Shown here one piece after another: positions 6,262-7,548 of a DNA stretch of 7,548 nucleotides. Source of the DNA: JBEEMU01 sp043778315 (GTDB taxonomy: Bacteria; Bacteroidota; Bacteroidia; Chitinophagales; Saprospiraceae); contig JAYWGJ010000141.1 in assembly GCA_043778315.1 (NCBI GenBank), positions 1-7,548 of the forward strand, read 5' to 3'. The notes beneath the pieces were generated by a model, which did not search any database, was not told the origin of the DNA, and saw only the letters and a list, made by a program, of their open reading frames with translations. Both the position numbers and the translations under genes were made by a program. Numbering within the stretch: the stretch's first letter is position 1; each line of letters starts with the position of its first letter.

Positions 6262-7548
6262 CTACTGCATCACCGCGCCCACTACTTCGCCCTCCGCGTC
6301 TATTTTATCCAAGCGGAAGCCCGTTATAGTATTGACTAAATCGGCGTTGAAGGCGGTTTTTACTTTGATATAATTATCGGTGAAACCGTGTAGTAGGCTG
6401 CCGTCGGTCTGCGCTTCCCACAGCACGGGTCGGACGGTTTGTAGGTGTTGTTCATAAAAAAAGCGGCGTTTTTTGTCACTTAGCATACGCAACATCTCGT
6501 TCCGTTTTTTGCGCTCGTGCATCGGTATCGGATTTGGCATTTCGGCGGCAGGCGTGTTTGCGCGCTCCGAGTAAGTGAAAACGTGCAAATAAGACACGTC
6601 CAACTCCTGCACAAAACGGTAGGTTTCCAAAAAATCTTCGTGCGTTTCGTCGGGGAAACCGACGATGACATCTACGCCGATGCAGGCGTGTGGCATCGCT
6701 TGTTTGATGTGCGCTACGCGCTCTGTGTAGAGTTCGCGGCGGTAGCGGCGGCGCATTTCTGCCAATTGTTTGTTGTTGCCCGACTGCAACGGAATGTGAA
6801 AATGCGGCATAAAAGCACGGCTTTGCGCTACAAAATCTATGATTTCGTGGGTCAGTAAGTTCGGTTCTATCGACGAAATACGGAAACGCGGCATCGCCTG
6901 CACCTCCGCGTCTAACTCCACTATAAGGTCGGCGAACAGGGCTTCTTTGCGCGGCTTCGCGCCTTCTATCACTTCCGTTCCGTTGCCAAAATCGCCTAAG
7001 TTCACACCTGTAAGTACGATTTCTTTCGCGTTCATCGCGGCTATATTTTTGGCGTTTTGCACAACGTTTTGTACGGTGTCGCTGCGGCTCGCGCCGCGTG
7101 CCTGCGGTATCGTGCAAAACGTGCATTTATAGTTGCAGCCGTCTTGTATTTTGAGGAACGAGCGGGTGCGGTCGCCAAACGAAAACGCGCCCACAAATTG
7201 GTTCGCTTCGCGTATGTCGCCTGCCGAAATCATGCCTTTGCCCTGCGCCTTACTGAGGTCGTCGATGAAGTCCAAAATGCGGAACTTTTCGGACGCACCC
7301 AACACCAAATCCACGCCCTCAATATCTGCTATTTCCTGCGGTTTGAGTTGCGCGTAGCAACCCACCACCACCACCATCGCGGAGGGGTTGTGCCGCAACG
7401 AGCGGCGTACTATTTGCCTACATTTTTGGTCGGCAAAATCGGTCACGCTGCAAGTATTGATGACGTAAATATCTGCGCCGTCCTCGAAGTCTATCGTCGA
7501 GTAGCCCGCATCATCAAAGAGGCGACCAATGCTCGAGGTCTCCGAAAA
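6262..7548 (-). CDS. mtaB: MtaB-type tRNA t6A37 methylthiotransferase (5' end beyond window)
   Basis: A radical-SAM methylthiotransferase of the MiaB/MtaB family. The reading frame runs off the right edge; 428 residues are visible, and only about a dozen N-terminal residues should be missing, since the window opens with FSETSSIGRLF, which normally follows the GCKLN motif of the family. The N-terminal cluster-binding cysteines visible are C33 (VINTCSVTDFADQKC) and C64 (VVVVGCYAQ); the first lies outside the window. The radical-SAM motif CNYKCTFC gives C138, C142 and C145. A TRAM-like RNA-binding tail occupies the last 60 or so residues. FSETS near the start and SVTDFADQKCR fit MtaB (YqeV) better than MiaB. 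MtaB converts t6A37 to ms2t6A37 in tRNAs that read ANN codons. It is a core housekeeping gene with the usual composition of the outer parts of this window, so it marks the chromosomal background next to the unusual centre. Confidence 0.92.
   Translation of the reverse strand, partial: FSETSSIGRLFDDAGYSTIDFEDGADIYVINTCSVTDFADQKCRQIVRRSLRHNPSAMVVVVGCYAQLKPQEIADIEGVDLVLGASEKFRILDFIDDLSKAQGKGMISAGDIREANQFVGAFSFGDRTRSFLKIQDGCNYKCTFCTIPQARGASRSDTVQNVVQNAKNIAAMNAKEIVLTGVNLGDFGNGTEVIEGAKPRKEALFADLIVELDAEVQAMPRFRISSIEPNLLTHEIIDFVAQSRAFMPHFHIPLQSGNNKQLAEMRRRYRRELYTERVAHIKQAMPHACIGVDVIVGFPDETHEDFLETYRFVQELDVSYLHVFTYSERANTPAAEMPNPIPMHERKKRNEMLRMLSDKKRRFFYEQHLQTVRPVLWEAQTDGSLLHGFTDNYIKVKTAFNADLVNTITGFRLDKIDAEGEVVGAVMQ

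Noticed and set aside
6476..7126. Minus-strand frame inside mtaB giving an arginine-rich 216-residue protein
   Set aside because: It is a shadow of the GC-rich mtaB coding frame, with the compositional bias expected of an out-of-frame reading.

Overview
The window looks like a chromosomal stretch from a member of the Bacteroidota (my inference; no species named). The support is a TATCTTTG box of the Bacteroidota -7 type in front of the phosphoesterase gene, weak or absent Shine-Dalgarno sequences in front of most genes, and an MtaB of the kind common in that phylum. All seven genes lie on the minus strand, so transcription runs from position 7548 towards 1. I saw no tRNA, rRNA, CRISPR array or recognisable insertion sequence, and no gap without a gene exceeds 300 bases.

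In transcription order: (1) mtaB, a tRNA methylthiotransferase, cut by the right edge and closed by a strong hairpin terminator. (2) A membrane-anchored YkuE-type metallophosphoesterase with its own -7 box. (3) A small four-helix membrane protein of unknown function. (4) A 767-residue, very AT-rich gene whose protein looks like a PD-(D/E)XK-like nuclease domain joined to a PIN nuclease domain. (5) A 249-residue C-terminal piece of the RNA-repair enzyme Pnkp, carrying the later part of its ligase domain. (6) rlaP, a Pol-beta-type nucleotidyltransferase known to accompany RNA ligases and Pnkp. (7) A DUF697 plus SHOCT membrane protein, cut by the left edge.

The centre, about 750-4775, is the part worth attention. 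Bacterial Pnkp is normally one long polypeptide with kinase, phosphatase and ligase modules. Here everything before ligase motif III is missing, and an AT-rich nuclease gene sits directly against the break. At the junction an 11-bp sequence occurs twice in tandem. Each copy reads ELMP, the first in the nuclease frame and the second in the Pnkp frame. Removing one copy would fuse the two genes in frame. As it stands, nuclease stop and Pnkp-fragment start overlap as TGATG. The locus is therefore either an RNA-repair operon broken by a nuclease gene, or a new arrangement in which a DNA/RNA nuclease is translationally coupled to a ligase remnant and RlaP. The sequence alone cannot decide between these; the missing ligase lysine motif favours the first.

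Base composition supports a foreign origin for the nuclease block. Two 60-base lines sampled by hand inside the nuclease gene hold 8 and 17 G+C, against 38 in one line of the Pnkp fragment. The outer genes (mtaB, DUF697) resemble the Pnkp fragment in their GC-rich look.
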